Shown here: positions 8,401 through 15,658 of the stretch, piece after piece | Layout of the letters: each line of letters opens with the position of its first letter | Position numbering within the stretch: position 1 is the stretch's first letter | Assembly (NCBI GenBank): GCA_022842565.1 | Contig: JALHPH010000006.1 | Coordinates: 1 to 15,973, forward strand | Source of the DNA: Fimbriimonadaceae bacterium | GTDB lineage: Bacteria; Armatimonadota; Fimbriimonadia; Fimbriimonadales; Fimbriimonadaceae | Direction of reading: 5' to 3' | Length of the DNA stretch: 15,973 nt | Translations under genes and position numbers: made by a program | Notes under the pieces: model-generated | The model's database searches: none | Told to the model about the DNA's origin: nothing | What the model saw: only the letters and a program-made list of their open reading frames with translations

Positions 8401-10087
8401 GCGCCACCTTCAGCCGCCCCGTTCCATCATAGTAGCGCTGCCCATCCTCCGAAACGCTCACGCGAAACTCAATCTGTTTGTCGACATTCGCAGTGCCTTC
8501 GACGATAAGTGAGTTGGTCGGGTAGCTGATCCATGCCTCTCCCGCCTCGTTGGTCGTGACTTCAGGAAGGTCCCCGGCATACTCGCCGCCGCCATACCCT
8601 TCGTCTTCATATTCAAAATCATCGTCGGGCGAGGGCGACCACCAAAGGTCCATGTGGTTCACCGATCCGGTGACCTTTGCGCCCACCACCGGCCCGCCGA
8701 AGAAGTAGGTGCAGCGGACCTTCATGCGGGCGGTATCGCCGCGCACGATCACGGGAGCTTCTGGAATCACCTCAACCTCGAATGCAGGTTTACGGTACGA
8801 CGAAACGCTAATCCACCGAGACTCGCTGATACCGCCTGCTTCAAAATCCAGTGAATATGGGCGGACATCGCCCTCGGGCAACGCAAACGACCCGCTCGCC
8901 GTGCCGTACTGACCCAGCGTGGCGGCGCCCCGGAAGGTGGTGTCGCCGTCATCATTGGTCACTTTCACGGTTGCGCCACCGGTAAGCGGCTTCCAGTCGT
9001 CACCCGCTCGAGTGCGCGCAATGGCCCGCCAATGAACCGTGTCGCCAGGGCGATAAATCGGTCGGTCGGTCACGATATGCACCGCGCCCTTCTCGTCGCT
9101 GTTGTAGTCGCGCAGGTTCACGACCGCGACGCTTTCTCCCTTTTGGGCCAAAAGCACGGTCGCCTGATTGTCAGTGGGCAGGGTGAGCGGCGCCTGCAGT
9201 AAGCCGTCCTCATCCGTGGCACCCAAGCCTTGCTGGGAACCCTTAGAGGCCACCTTGATCTCCACGCCCTCCAGAGGTTCACCGGTCTTCAGGTCAGTAA
9301 CGAACGCGTTCGCCTGCCCTCGGCCAAGCTTTGCCACCAGCGCAACCTCAGACACGTAAAACAGGACCGATGACCCTTCCGGCTCGCCCTTCACTTTGCC
9401 CGTCGGTGTGACGGTTCCCAGATAGATTCCAGGCTCCAGCGAGTCCATTTCCAGGGTCTTTTCAAAGGTCCCTTCCACGTCGGTCGCGCTAATATCAAAT
9501 GCCGTCGACCGGGTTGGCTTCTCGTTCGGCACGACCTTACTTCGCAGTTCCGAAACCGCCGAATAAAGGCTATCGCCCTGCAGCAGGCGGTCCATTGAGA
9601 ACTTCCAGAGTTCCACTTTCAGCTCGGTCGATTTGAGGAACCCGTTTGCTTGGATAAACGGGCGATCGGTCGGTAAGAAAACCCTGCGCTGAGCATAGAC
9701 CCTCAAGAAAGGATCGTTCGGTTTCAGGTCCAGTTGAAGCTGGCTGACCTGGCCCTCGCGGATTCTAACTTTAGTCTCTTTCGCCAGCGAGTGCGCTTTG
9801 GCCGCGACCTCCACGGTGTAGGTGCCATCGGGCAGTCCCATCAGACGGAACTTGCCCTCTGCATCGGTTTCGACGCCCGCTTGGTCGTTGCGCAGGACGT
9901 CGTCTTGGTCGAGCCGCAAGAGCGAGATCAACGCACCGGGGAGCGGCTTTTTGCCATCCAATAGGACGACGCCCTCGACGCGGCCGGTCGGGACCTCGGT
10001 TGTGATGCCCGCGCCAACGCCGCCGAAAACCAAGCCCACCAGCAAGGTGAGCCCCAACGCCGAGCCAACCCAGCCCTCACGCTTCAC
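5456..10087 (-). CDS. Bacterial alpha-2-macroglobulin with thioester (CVEQ) motif
   Basis: This is a large exported protein of 1543 residues. The start is a GTG at 10087: GGAGG stands 6 nt before it, and MKREGWVGSALGLTLLVGLV gives a proper signal peptide or anchor (1-27). No lipobox Cys is visible, unlike the E. coli homologue. A carboxypeptidase-regulatory-like beta domain (about 35-110) comes first. Macroglobulin domains follow, with VYAQRRVFLPTDRP and DRPIYRPGDTVHWRAIARTR. A variable acidic loop lies near 482-510. Next come the likely bait region (about 820-860), RKDFRDTAAW (from 863), TLPDNITGWRATAVG, and the thioester domain with YGCVEQTM: Cys1080 and Gln1083 should form the reactive thioester. 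GGFGWWEND and a C-terminal receptor-binding-like domain complete it. Such proteins trap proteases that cut the bait. The start overlaps the upstream membrane-protein gene (stop at 10077) and the end overlaps VanW. No pbpC lies nearby. Confidence 0.95.
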   Translation of the reverse strand: MKREGWVGSALGLTLLVGLVFGGVGAGITTEVPTGRVEGVVLLDGKKPLPGALISLLRLDQDDVLRNDQAGVETDAEGKFRLMGLPDGTYTVEVAAKAHSLAKETKVRIREGQVSQLQLDLKPNDPFLRVYAQRRVFLPTDRPFIQANGFLKSTELKVELWKFSMDRLLQGDSLYSAVSELRSKVVPNEKPTRSTAFDISATDVEGTFEKTLEMDSLEPGIYLGTVTPTGKVKGEPEGSSVLFYVSEVALVAKLGRGQANAFVTDLKTGEPLEGVEIKVASKGSQQGLGATDEDGLLQAPLTLPTDNQATVLLAQKGESVAVVNLRDYNSDEKGAVHIVTDRPIYRPGDTVHWRAIARTRAGDDWKPLTGGATVKVTNDDGDTTFRGAATLGQYGTASGSFALPEGDVRPYSLDFEAGGISESRWISVSSYRKPAFEVEVIPEAPVIVRGDTARMKVRCTYFFGGPVVGAKVTGSVNHMDLWWSPSPDDDFEYEDEGYGGGEYAGDLPEVTTNEAGEAWISYPTNSLIVEGTANVDKQIEFRVSVSEDGQRYYDGTGRLKVARGDTDLRLNLDSWVVRPGEAVSGTVSVSDLQGKPMVSQTVTVEYGLEQYHSNGTAFVKLGTQTLKTDAQGKAALQVKAERGGSYRFTARLRDSKGRPVEDSGYVWAYAEGGDWGTESDLEIALDKKEYKVGEPVTAIVRSRLKEAAVWVAMETNRVVEQKLVRLKNGAAEVQLTAPDSRAKNAFVSAQTVSNRSFYQRSKSFRTGLEAQALTVTLTPDRPEAKPGERIGVAILAKDANGQPVAADFSLGIVDEAIYAIQEDRDDPMDTFYPRRWSPVSTDYSFPEIFLDGGDKDAAKVQIRKDFRDTAAWYGSVVTGADGRARTEITLPDNITGWRATAVGVTKATQLGKTKVEFVTKKDLMVRLVAPSFLNQFDRAGLTAMVQNGTDRPLTTQVRLEATGVSAESAAPQSVQLAAGESKPVSWVLKDPVPGTAMVRVIATSTEGPSDGMELTIPVAVFGVDQVVSANQDVSPDEPFSVDIPDLPASGSGEVVVDLASSRIDSLVSSLDDLIDYPYGCVEQTMSRFVPAVQVRSYLRTTGRSDAAMEARIDDVAAKSITRLKGMQHSDGGFGWWENDSSNQRMTALVLDGLADAKAAGLPLEGRWIDRALEWAAGELQRERDQKSQTEWRWDRDPIGLAAAALRHRDMPVAAQRLAAEDVTKTESTRDLARLAIGLKPFNQDLAQTALDAALGRAANGLADEWWWEGDATRALLLRAAVVMDAPQATSLADELMARRRGRGWRSTYDTAQVLSAMTNYLAQSGGLDPAPRTVTVRLGDQVIETVTLSPDAKSRHRIVLDSAQLRGGDALTIATEGASVYAQIAGRVRTPQADIRPLETQGVKIERSLHKLTSGQTAEGRTGLVAEKNPISTVKSGDLVRCQIRVNVPKKMEFVLVEVPLPSNMRVQESTDLEYWSYWFSGMEIFDDKVAFFATELAKGEHLFEFHLRAENNGDVNVLPARVMPMYRPTEVSASASLKVGVE

Positions 10088-11084
10088 GCGCCACCTCCGC
10101 CGTGGGCCGCTTGGCCAGCGCCATGAGCGCAACAAGCAAGACCGCGACCAACGCGCCACCGGCATAAAGCCAAGTCATCTTCTGGTCGCGCGGTAGATCG
10201 AGCGATTGACTGATTTGCGGAAGCATCCACATCAGGACGCCCAAACCAAATCCGCCGGCAACCCAGGCGCGGGCCCCCGCATGCAGATTGGCTCCCGCTA
10301 CCGCGATGCCCACTCCGCAACCCAGCAGGACGCCCGGCACCGCACGCGGTCCAGTCAGCACCGGAATCAGGACCGCCAGCACCGCGATCAGCGCGAAACC
10401 GAGCCCGGCCAGCGTCCACTGCCTCGCCTCCCCCTCGGATTGAGTCAGTTGGGAAGTCAGCGCGTCGATCGCCATGACCATCAGCAAGAGCCCAAGCAAA
10501 GCATGGTGGTGGCTGAGGTCCAGAGTAAGCTTGGCTTGGGCGACGGTGATCTCAAGCACGCGGACGCTCACTAACGCCATGAGAATGCCCAAGCCGCCCA
10601 GCACGCGATTGTTACCAGAACTTCCCGCGACGAGGGCGCCGGTGATCAGCGCAAGGCACATGCCGGTGGAACGTGCCATCGAAAATGCGACGGCTCCGAC
10701 CGCCACCCACGCGGCTGCGGCCAAGAGACCCGGTGTCCGGTTTTGGTCCTCGGCGGGGAGAGCGAAGTGCATAACGCCTGCCACGGCCGCGCCGAGCATG
10801 GCGCACCATGCCATCGGCTGGCTGTCGACGCCGCGCAGGAGGCAGGCGGCCGCTCCTGCAGAACCCAGCAGCCCGGCGAGCAAGCCCGTCAGCGCTGGCT
10901 TTTTGAGCGCGAAATGCCCGACCAAGCCCCCAAGAACCGCACCTCCTATCATCCAGATGAGGACCTGGTTCATGAGTTCGGTTCGAACCGGCTCAGTCTT
11001 GGCCGCCAGGGTCATCAGGTGCCAGCACCCCAACGCGAGCGCCACCAAGGCACCCAACACATTCCAAACCGGAAACTGCTTCAC
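10077..11084 (-). CDS. Unrecognised polytopic membrane protein (about 12 TM segments) upstream of alpha-2-macroglobulin
   Basis: I do not recognise the family. The protein is about 335 residues and almost wholly hydrophobic, with some 10-12 membrane spans. Examples are WNVLGALVALALGCWHLMTL, VLIWMIGGAVLGGLVGHFAL, WTLAGLGFALIAVLAVLIPV and WLYAGGALVAVLLVALMALA. Spans are joined by very short loops, with few charges and many Gly and Ala. A His-rich spot (DLSHHHALLG) sits between two spans. Two GTG codons can start it: the one at 11084 has GAGG at a 5-nt distance, while the one at 11090 overlaps that GAGG, so 11084 is preferred. Its 3' end overlaps the alpha-2-macroglobulin start by 11 nt and contains that gene's Shine-Dalgarno, so the two are surely co-translated. 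That context suggests a role in the export, anchoring or function of the macroglobulin, which is inference only. Confidence 0.75.
   Translation of the reverse strand: MKQFPVWNVLGALVALALGCWHLMTLAAKTEPVRTELMNQVLIWMIGGAVLGGLVGHFALKKPALTGLLAGLLGSAGAAACLLRGVDSQPMAWCAMLGAAVAGVMHFALPAEDQNRTPGLLAAAAWVAVGAVAFSMARSTGMCLALITGALVAGSSGNNRVLGGLGILMALVSVRVLEITVAQAKLTLDLSHHHALLGLLLMVMAIDALTSQLTQSEGEARQWTLAGLGFALIAVLAVLIPVLTGPRAVPGVLLGCGVGIAVAGANLHAGARAWVAGGFGLGVLMWMLPQISQSLDLPRDQKMTWLYAGGALVAVLLVALMALAKRPTAEVAREA
10094..10098 (-). promoter_or_regulatory. Ribosome binding site of the alpha-2-macroglobulin gene
   Basis: GGAGG on the minus strand, 6 nt before the GTG at 10087 and inside the end of the membrane-protein gene. 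It fixes the GTG start; the more upstream ATG at 10165 would put a long Arg/Trp-rich tail before the signal peptide. Confidence 0.8.
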
Positions 11085-11093
11085 ATTCACCTC

Positions 11094-11125
11094 AAAAACC
11101 TAAAAAGAGCGACTACCCTTTTAGG
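11094..11125 (-). terminator. Possible weak terminator or attenuator after ppk1
   Basis: On the minus strand an imperfect 10-bp stem (CCTAAAAGGG with TCTTTTTAGG, two G-U pairs, 7-nt loop, 11125 to 11099) is followed by five T. It lies between the ppk1 stop and the next gene, only about 10 nt before that gene's start. It may end ppx-ppk1 transcription, or thin read-through into the macroglobulin genes. The stem is AT-rich, so it is less certain than the other terminators here. Confidence 0.45.
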
Positions 11126-11143
11126 ATCGTTTAAGAGGAGCCG

Positions 11144-13252
11144 CTACCTTCTTGAGACGCGTGGCCGACCCATTGTGCTTCGACCAAACTGAAGTGGACC
11201 CAAGGGGTGCTTGATGCCATACGCCTGGGACGACATCGGCTTGCGACCGGGCGGTGCCTCGGCCCGAACGTAGGAGCCATCCGAGAGCTCAATCCACGCA
11301 TTGAGCGTGTCCTCCAGCTGTGGAGCCAGCACCTCGTTGCGCAGGAGATCAACGAGCTTCGGATCAACGACGGGAGAAAGCACTTCCACGCGGCGATCGA
11401 GGTTACGGCGCATCATGTCGGCACTGCCAATATACGCCCGCCGCTGGCCGTCGCCCTCGAAGTAGTATATGCGCGCGTGCTCCAAGAACCGCCCCACAAT
11501 GCTGCGGACCTGGATGTTCTCACTCAGCCCCTTCACGCCCGGGCGTATACAACTGATACCGCGCACGATTAGGTCGATTTTCACGCCCGCTTGGCTCGCT
11601 TGGTACAGTTTGTCGATCACTTCCGGATCGACCAGCGAATTCAACTTGAAAATGATGTGGCCCCCTGCCCGCAGACGGTGGATCTCGATCTCTTTTTCGA
11701 TCTGCTCCAAGATGCCATCGCGCACGTTGAACGGCGACACCAACAGCTCGCGATAGCCGGTCTGACGAGAAAACCCGGTGAGCGAGTTGAAAAGCTCCGA
11801 CACGTCGGCGGCAATCGCCTCCCGAGCCGTAAAGAGCCCGATGTCGGTGTAAATGCGCGCCGTATTCGGGTTAAAGTTGCCCGTTCCCACGTGGACATAA
11901 GACCGCACGCGTTTGCCCTCGCGGCGCACCACCAGCGCCAGCTTACAGTGAACTTTTCGCTCGGTAAAGCCGTAACTCACGTGCACCCCGGCTCGCTCCA
12001 ATGCCCGCGCCCAAATGAGGTTGTTGTTCTCATCGAAACGCGCCTTGAGTTCCACCATCACCGCGACTTGCTTCCCTTTCTCCGCCGCTGCCAAAAGACT
12101 TTCGACGATGGGCGATTCGGCACCCACACGGTAGAGGGTCATTTTGATACCGAGCACGTCGGGATCTTTTGCCGCCGAAGCCACGAACTCGTCTACCAAC
12201 CGGAAAGAGTCATACGGGTGATGCACCAGGAGGTCCCGCTTCGCAATAGCATCAAAAAGCTCCTTGCCGGTCGGAATGTTCTCAAGCTGAGCCGGAGTGT
12301 GGGGCGGAAAGCGGAGCGACGCGCGCGGCAGCGAGGCAAGCTGCCAGAGCACATCGAGTCCCATGAGGCCCTTCACTTGGAAGGAGTCGGACTCGTCCAA
12401 TTCCAGGTGGTCCAACAGGATGTCGGCGACGTCTTTGGGCATGCTCGCATCGATTTCCAGCATCACCGGGTCGCCAAATCGTCGGCGTCGCAGCGTCTCT
12501 TCGATGCTTGCGATCAAGTCCGACGCCTCCAATTCGCGGATTTCAATATCCGCATCACGAATGACGCGGAACTTCCAAGAACCTAGTATCCGCACGCCCG
12601 GGAAGAGGTCCTTCAGGTGCTCGACCAGAAGATCTTCCAGAAGAATGAACTTGCCGCGGCTAACTTCCACCGCGCGCGGCACCACGCTCGGCACCTTCAC
12701 GCGGCCGATCATGGTGCCCGATTCCGGGTCCATCAGCTTGACAGCTAGGTTCAGCGACCGATTGCTGATGAACGGCACGCTCGGATTGGGGTGTAACAGA
12801 ATCGGTGTGCAAAGCGGGAAAACGTCGCGGCGGAAAGTCGCTTGCAGCGTAACGCGCTGCTCTTCAGTCAGCTGTTCCCAGGTCAGGAATCCGACGTTCT
12901 CCTCCGCGAGCGCTGGTTGCAGTTCGTGCAGCCAGATGCGCGAGGCTTCTTCGCGAAGGTCCTTCACTTCGTCGCTAATGAGCGCGAGTTGGTCGGATGC
13001 GCTCAGCCCGTCCGGACTGAGCTCGCTCACCTGACCCGCTTCTTGCTCAATCAGCCCCGAAACCCGGACCATGTAGAACTCGTCGAGGTTGCTTTCGAAG
13101 ATCGCCAGAAACTTGAGGCGTTCCAGCAGCGGGTTGCTGGGGTTGCTGGATTCGGCGAGGACGCGGCGGTTGAACTGCAACCAGCTCCACTCGCGGTTCA
13201 CATAGCGCGACTGTTCGACGCGCGGCTCGGCTTGATCGGATGCCCGGCTCAT
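11144..13252 (-). CDS. ppk1: Polyphosphate kinase 1
   Basis: The protein is 702 residues, close to the usual Ppk1 length of about 690-700. It transfers the ATP gamma-phosphate onto polyphosphate, reversibly. The N-terminal domain shows NREWSWLQFNRRVLAE and FLAIFESNLDEFYMVRV. The catalytic part has LVHHPYDSF, then VHCKLALV with the phosphorylated His435 and YVHVGTGNFNPNTARIYTD with His454. RFLEHARIYYFEGDG with His592 and IGSADMMRRNLDRRVE follow. By codon count these three histidines fall at the same numbers as in E. coli Ppk1. The start at 13252 is chosen because AGGAGGT stands 9 nt upstream and the homologous N-terminus begins a few residues later. An ATG at 13351 would add an unlike Arg/Gly-rich tail. 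It overlaps the ppx stop by 4 nt (ATGA), so translation is likely coupled. Confidence 0.97.
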   Translation of the reverse strand: MSRASDQAEPRVEQSRYVNREWSWLQFNRRVLAESSNPSNPLLERLKFLAIFESNLDEFYMVRVSGLIEQEAGQVSELSPDGLSASDQLALISDEVKDLREEASRIWLHELQPALAEENVGFLTWEQLTEEQRVTLQATFRRDVFPLCTPILLHPNPSVPFISNRSLNLAVKLMDPESGTMIGRVKVPSVVPRAVEVSRGKFILLEDLLVEHLKDLFPGVRILGSWKFRVIRDADIEIRELEASDLIASIEETLRRRRFGDPVMLEIDASMPKDVADILLDHLELDESDSFQVKGLMGLDVLWQLASLPRASLRFPPHTPAQLENIPTGKELFDAIAKRDLLVHHPYDSFRLVDEFVASAAKDPDVLGIKMTLYRVGAESPIVESLLAAAEKGKQVAVMVELKARFDENNNLIWARALERAGVHVSYGFTERKVHCKLALVVRREGKRVRSYVHVGTGNFNPNTARIYTDIGLFTAREAIAADVSELFNSLTGFSRQTGYRELLVSPFNVRDGILEQIEKEIEIHRLRAGGHIIFKLNSLVDPEVIDKLYQASQAGVKIDLIVRGISCIRPGVKGLSENIQVRSIVGRFLEHARIYYFEGDGQRRAYIGSADMMRRNLDRRVEVLSPVVDPKLVDLLRNEVLAPQLEDTLNAWIELSDGSYVRAEAPPGRKPMSSQAYGIKHPLGPLQFGRSTMGRPRVSRR

Positions 13253-14151
13253 TGAACCACCACCTCCTGCTGGATTTGCTCCAAAACCGCGCCCTCGCGC
13301 ACTCCGAATTCGCTCACTCGCATATGATCTGCGCGGAAATGCCGCAGGCACATCAGATACACCGACGCCCCCGGCAAAAGAGTAAGCGCTCGCTTCGGCT
13401 TCACTCGGAACCGACTTCCGACAATATCTTCCGGCAGTTGCATGACCGATTGGATCAGATATTCCAGCTCATAAGCATAGATCACCGGATCGCCATCCGG
13501 GTGCAAGGCGCGGATGAGCCCGCGCGCCACTCCCCCGCTGGCCACCAAGGGCAATCCCGGCAGAATACGGCAATTCGAAAGCCGCGCGGCAAGCGTTTGG
13601 TGCAGGTGAATCACCGAACGTTCGTCGGCAGGTTGGGTCAGTTCAAATTCGGCGATAAGCCGACCCGTGCCGATGGGCAAAGAGAATTCATCCAGCATAG
13701 TGCCGCTGCAGATGCGCGCGATCTGGGCACTTCCGCCGCCCACCTCGATCAGCACGGTATCGATGCTGACATCAACATCCAGCGAAACACCCAGCGCACT
13801 TAGCGCCGCCTCGCGCACGGGCGGAATCAGGTCCACTTTGATGCCCAGGGTACGGCGGATTTCGCCCAGCACCTGGTGGTGGTTGCGCGCGGCACGCATG
13901 GCCTCGGTTGCGAAGACATAGGGGATCGGCGCACCGAGCGCGGCGGAGCGGCGTTTGAATTCGCGGAGCGTCTCCATCAGGCGGGTGGCTTGCTCCTCAG
14001 AAATAAAGCCCTGGCGGGCGACCGCCTCACCCAACGAGAGCCACTCGCTATCGTTGATCAGCCTCTTGAGACCGCCCTTGGCGAGCCGCTCGGCCACCAG
14101 CAGATGGACCGTATTGCTTCCGATATCCGCCGCCGCGTATCGCCTCGCCAT
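13249..14151 (-). CDS. ppx: Ppx/GppA family exopolyphosphatase (short form)
   Basis: This 300-residue protein has the two actin-like ASKHA domains of Ppx/GppA. It has the phosphate-binding loop ADIGSNTVHLLVAE (Asp9, Asn13), FATEAMRAARN (80-90), and IPPVREAALSALGV, where Glu114 lines up with the catalytic Glu of the family. A second loop EVGGGSAQ (136-143) and VASGGVARG follow. It lacks the C-terminal HD-like domain of long Ppx proteins. The expected reaction is removal of terminal phosphate from polyphosphate or of the gamma-phosphate from pppGpp; which one cannot be decided. In the last segment the usual EEAR of the family reads REAA, so activity should not be taken for granted. The ATG at 14151 is chosen because a longer frame would run through the tRNA gene. 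It has a CATACT box 8 nt upstream and no Shine-Dalgarno. It overlaps ppk1 by 3-4 nt and is first in the series. Confidence 0.9.
   Translation of the reverse strand: MARRYAAADIGSNTVHLLVAERLAKGGLKRLINDSEWLSLGEAVARQGFISEEQATRLMETLREFKRRSAALGAPIPYVFATEAMRAARNHHQVLGEIRRTLGIKVDLIPPVREAALSALGVSLDVDVSIDTVLIEVGGGSAQIARICSGTMLDEFSLPIGTGRLIAEFELTQPADERSVIHLHQTLAARLSNCRILPGLPLVASGGVARGLIRALHPDGDPVIYAYELEYLIQSVMQLPEDIVGSRFRVKPKRALTLLPGASVYLMCLRHFRADHMRVSEFGVREGAVLEQIQQEVVVQ
13262..13268 (-). promoter_or_regulatory. Ribosome binding site of ppk1
   Basis: AGGAGGT on the minus strand, 9 nt before the ATG at 13252, inside the last codons of ppx. It decides the ppk1 start. Confidence 0.7.
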
Positions 14152-14159
14152 TGCTTTCC

Positions 14160-14165
14160 AGTATG
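14160..14165 (-). promoter_or_regulatory. -10-like box of the ppx-ppk1 unit, probably leaderless
   Basis: CATACT on the minus strand lies 8 nt before the ppx ATG, the same arrangement as the two boxes near 1680-1730. The rest of the 154-nt gap to the tRNA gene shows no clear -35, PHO-box-like repeat or open frame that I can support. Confidence 0.35.
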
Positions 14166-14283
14166 ACGAAAGTTCCAACCTGGTAGCTAAGCCCGCGCCG
14201 AGGCTTCCAGTGGGTTTTAGCTTCGGTTTGAAGGTCTGGGCAACTTTCTTGCGCAGGCGATGCTTGCGGCGCGAGCGGTGGGG

Positions 14284-14289
14284 TATATT
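14284..14289 (+). promoter_or_regulatory. -10 box of the tRNA-Leu gene
   Basis: TATATT on the plus strand, 16 nt before the mature tRNA 5' end. A TTGCGG at 14264-14269 could act as -35, but the 14-nt spacer is short. Confidence 0.5.
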
Positions 14290-14305
14290 TTGCGTTCGCA
14301 CGCTT

Positions 14306-14392
14306 GCCCAGGTGGCGGAATTGGTAGACGCGCTAGTTTCAGGTACTAGTTCTCGCAAGGGAGTGGAGGTTCGAGTCCTCTCCTGGGCACCA
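14306..14392 (+). tRNA. tRNA-Leu (anticodon CAG)
   Basis: The 87-nt gene folds as a class II tRNA. The acceptor arms GCCCAGG and CCTGGGC pair perfectly, discriminator A is at 14389, and CCA is encoded (14390-14392). The D arm reads GCGGAATTGGTAGACGC. The anticodon stem CTAGT/ACTAG encloses the loop TTCAGGT, with CAG at 14340-14342, which reads CUG codons. A long variable arm (TCTCGCAAGGGAG) and the T arm GGAGG-TTCGAGT-CCTCT follow. All features are those of leucine tRNA. Confidence 0.97.
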
Positions 14393-14406
14393 TCTCAAAC
14401 ACGTTT

Positions 14407-14423
14407 AAAACGCTTTGCGTTTT
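14407..14423. terminator. Bidirectional terminator between tRNA-Leu and the MFS gene
   Basis: A perfect 7-bp stem AAAACGC/GCGTTTT around a TTT loop starts 14 nt after the tRNA CCA and ends 5 nt before the stop of the converging MFS gene. T runs border it on both strands. The stem is short, so efficiency is uncertain. Confidence 0.6.
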
Positions 14424-14428
14424 GTCCT

Positions 14429-15628
14429 TCAACCCTTGACATCCACCCGCGAACAAGCTCGCCAGAGGGCTAGGTCGTATGCGATTTTGATGGCGCCTGC
14501 GGCGATGAGCGGGAGCCCCAAGCTCGGCACCGCGAACAGCGGACCCAGAAGCAGCGATGAGAGCGACACGCCAACGCTGCGCGCCACGTTAGTGACTCCC
14601 CCCGCCGCCGACCGCTCCTCGGCCGGGACCACCGACATCACAAACGCTTGCCGCGTTGGCACATCCATCTGTGACAAACAAAACCGCAGCGACAGCACGA
14701 TCATCGCTGCGTAAAAGTTCGGCATGAAAGGCACCAAAATCAGCAGGATATTGGACGGAATGTGGGTCCAAACCATGGTGTGAATCAGCCCAAACCGCTG
14801 CGCCAGCCGCCCCGCCAGCAACGACGACGCGCCCGCACAAAGGTTGCCGATCAGCAGCACAGTTCCCATTTGGGCCTCAGACGCCCCCCAGCGCACGTGG
14901 AACCAATACGCCAGCAGGCTCTGCATCACGAAGCCGCCCGCAAACGCGTCTATGGAGAACAGCGCGGATAGGCGCAGTACCGTGCGCCGGGCCTTTCCCA
15001 GCCCGAGTATCGCCCCAGGCCCTGCCGGCGATGGGCGCTCGACCTCGGCATGGCGAGAAAGCAGCCCATAGCAAACCGCCATGGCCAGCGCCACACCGCC
15101 GTGGATCATGATGACCACGCGGTAGCTATCCACCGCCGCTGCGCCCTGCGCCTGCAGTGCCGTGGTCAGGTGCCCACCCGTAAACGACCCCAGCGCCGTC
15201 GCCACATACCCCACCAGGTTGTACAAAGCGAAGATCGTAACCCGGCGCTTGGAATCGGTTTCTTCCGTCAGCGAGGATTGCTCGACGGGCAGAAACGGCC
15301 CGATCTCGTTGCCGGAGGGACTAAGTACGCCGACCGTCACCGCCACCAGCAGCGCCCAAAAGGAAGAAGTCGAAGCAAACACCACGGAGGCTACAAACAT
15401 GAGACCCGCGCCGATGACCAGGGTCCGACGCCGGCCAAAGCGGTCCGCCCGAGTGGTCAGATAGAGCGACACAAGGGTGTCGCCCACCATGGTGCAGGTG
15501 AAAAGCACTCCAATCCAGCTGGGATCAAGCCCGATGCCGGTGAGGTAGACCACCAGCACCACGGCCAGCAGACCATAGGCAAACATCCGCAGCCCACGTG
15601 CCAAAAACAGCAGCTTCAGATTTCGCAA
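14429..15628 (-). CDS. Major facilitator superfamily transporter
   Basis: This 399-residue protein has about 12 membrane segments in two six-helix halves joined by a hydrophilic loop near 190-215. The first half begins LKLLFLARGLRMFAYGLLAV and carries the MFS signature between helices 2 and 3 in the form TTRADRFGRRRTL, a good match to G-x3-D-R-x-G-R-R. The second half repeats it weakly as LLAGRLAQRFGLIHTM. EIGPFLPVEQSSL in the region of helix 4-5 resembles drug/H+ antiporter-like members, but no substrate can be named. The start is a TTG at 15628: the frame closes 11 codons upstream with no ATG or GTG in between, and MFS relatives commonly begin with a similar RNL-x-LLFLAR segment. The Shine-Dalgarno is poor. 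It lies 30 nt after the DinB-like gene on the same strand. Confidence 0.88.
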   Translation of the reverse strand: MRNLKLLFLARGLRMFAYGLLAVVLVVYLTGIGLDPSWIGVLFTCTMVGDTLVSLYLTTRADRFGRRRTLVIGAGLMFVASVVFASTSSFWALLVAVTVGVLSPSGNEIGPFLPVEQSSLTEETDSKRRVTIFALYNLVGYVATALGSFTGGHLTTALQAQGAAAVDSYRVVIMIHGGVALAMAVCYGLLSRHAEVERPSPAGPGAILGLGKARRTVLRLSALFSIDAFAGGFVMQSLLAYWFHVRWGASEAQMGTVLLIGNLCAGASSLLAGRLAQRFGLIHTMVWTHIPSNILLILVPFMPNFYAAMIVLSLRFCLSQMDVPTRQAFVMSVVPAEERSAAGGVTNVARSVGVSLSSLLLGPLFAVPSLGLPLIAAGAIKIAYDLALWRACSRVDVKG

Positions 15629-15658
15629 GCTGTCTTCATTGTTGCAGGGGCGAGGCGG

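Noticed and set aside
10088..10165. Longer alpha-2-macroglobulin start at ATG 10165
   Set aside because: It adds an Arg/Trp-rich stretch that is a shadow of the membrane-protein gene, whereas GTG 10087 has GGAGG at 6 nt and opens a proper signal peptide.
11591..12586. 331-codon plus-strand open frame opposite ppk1
   Set aside because: It is a shadow of ppk1 in GC-rich DNA: Arg/His-rich, with no recognisable domain or ribosome site.
14152..14358. N-terminal extension of the ppx frame by 69 codons, rich in Arg and Lys
   Set aside because: It would run antisense through most of the tRNA-Leu gene, and Ppx/GppA homology begins only at the ATG at 14151.
14306..14392. tRNA-Leu as an attachment site for an integrated element
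   Set aside because: There is no integrase gene and no repeat of the tRNA 3' end in the window; the only partial match is to the 5' end.
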